Shown here one piece after another: positions 5,737 through 6,273 of a stretch of DNA of 6,273 nucleotides (positions are counted from its first letter, which is position 1; each line of letters begins with the position of its first letter). Position numbers and translations under genes: made by a program. Below the pieces are notes generated by a model. That model did not search any database. It was not told the origin of the DNA and was given only the letters and a program-made list of their open reading frames with translations. Source of the DNA: JACDDK01 sp038198445. Lineage in GTDB: Bacteria; Actinomycetota; Rubrobacteria; Rubrobacterales; Rubrobacteraceae. The stretch lies in the NCBI GenBank assembly GCA_038198445.1, contig JBBPZZ010000181.1:1-6273 (forward strand). Reading direction: 5' to 3'.

Positions 5737-6273
5737 ATGGGACGTAGAGCGGTCGTGATCGTACTGGACGGACTGGGCGCGGGCGACGCCCCGGACGCCG
5801 CCGAATTCGGGGACGTAGGCGCCAACACGCTGGGCAACACGGCGGAGAAGGTCAACGGTCTCGACGCGCCGAACCTAGGCGCTTTGGGTCTCGGCAACAT
5901 TACCGGGATAAAAGGCGTACCCCCGACAGAATTCCCTGGAGCATCCCACGGGCTCATGAACGAGCGCTCGGCGGCCAAGGCGACGCTCGCCGGACACTGG
6001 GAGATGATGGGAATAGCCCTCGAAGACCCGCTTCCGACCTACCCGGACGGTTTCCCGGATGAGATCCTGATGCGCTTCGAGGACGAAACCGGGCGAGAGG
6101 TGATCGGCAACCATCCCGCTTCGGGGACGCAAATCATCGAGGAGCTTGGCCCCGACCAGGAGAAGACCGGATCCTGGATCGTCTACACCTCCGCCGACTC
6201 GGTCTTCCAGGTAGCGGCCCACACCGGCGTCATCCCCCTCGAAGAACTCTACGAAGCCTGCGGGAAGGCCCAC
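5737..6273 (+). CDS. deoB: Phosphopentomutase (3' end outside window)
   Basis: Cytosolic Mn-dependent mutase of the alkaline phosphatase superfamily that interconverts (deoxy)ribose 1-phosphate and 5-phosphate in nucleoside catabolism. The first 179 residues are present. They include the N-terminal metal-binding strand VVIVLDGLGAGDAPDA (6-21) with ligand D11, GANTLGNTA (28-36), the nucleophile region KATLAGHWEMMG (81-92) with the likely phosphothreonine T83, the cap-domain motif GNHPASGTQIIEELG (124-138) and YTSADSVFQVAAH (150-162). The nucleophile motif departs from the common KDTxTGHWE: Asp becomes Ala and the second Thr becomes Ala, while the catalytic Thr is kept. The C-terminal metal ligands lie past the window end. 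ATG 5737 is backed by AAGGAG at 5727-5732. Family assignment is firm. Confidence 0.95.
   Translation, partial: MGRRAVVIVLDGLGAGDAPDAAEFGDVGANTLGNTAEKVNGLDAPNLGALGLGNITGIKGVPPTEFPGASHGLMNERSAAKATLAGHWEMMGIALEDPLPTYPDGFPDEILMRFEDETGREVIGNHPASGTQIIEELGPDQEKTGSWIVYTSADSVFQVAAHTGVIPLEELYEACGKAH

Overview
The window looks like chromosomal DNA of a high-GC bacterium, most likely an actinomycete of the Rubrobacter type. This is inferred from GC-rich codon use, GTG/TTG starts, apparently leaderless promoters and the style of the aconitase; it was not checked by any search.

Layout. From 4411 down to position 1, on the minus strand, runs one operon: a long aconitase (acnA, 1499-4411), a small AT-rich gene of unknown function (585-1358), and the N-terminal 193 residues of a glyoxylate/hydroxypyruvate reductase-type 2-hydroxyacid dehydrogenase (1-580, running off the edge). 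Divergent from acnA is a Yip1-like five-helix membrane protein (4606-5142, +). It converges with a GNAT acetyltransferase (5151-5648, -), which is itself divergent from deoB, phosphopentomutase (5737-6273, +, cut by the window end).

The most interesting part is the junction between acnA and the dehydrogenase. A perfect 18-bp direct repeat (551-568 and 1439-1456) flanks the AT-rich gene, and both copies encode the same six residues (LVTREI) of the dehydrogenase N-terminus. Next to acnA sits what looks like the original 5' end of the dehydrogenase: a strong AGGAGG ribosome site, a GTG start and codons MPEKVLVTREI. It then runs into foreign sequence and stops after 35 codons. At the far side the dehydrogenase has been given a replacement start (TTG, MTKVLVTREI) four bases after the stop of the inserted gene. 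Removing 888 bp (one repeat plus the interior) restores a normal, uninterrupted dehydrogenase directly downstream of acnA. This looks like a small integrative unit that targets the 5' end of a housekeeping gene, rebuilds it, and places its own single gene inside a host operon. No integrase is present in the unit, so if it moves it must be mobilised in trans. The cargo protein is helical, with a short hydrophobic Gly/Pro segment and a winged-helix-like C-terminus. A defence-type role is possible but not shown by the sequence.

The other genes are housekeeping: the TCA cycle (acnA), reduction of glyoxylate or a similar 2-oxoacid (dehydrogenase) and nucleoside catabolism (deoB). AcnA carries an acidic, low-complexity insert of about 80 residues with signs of an internal 24-codon duplication.
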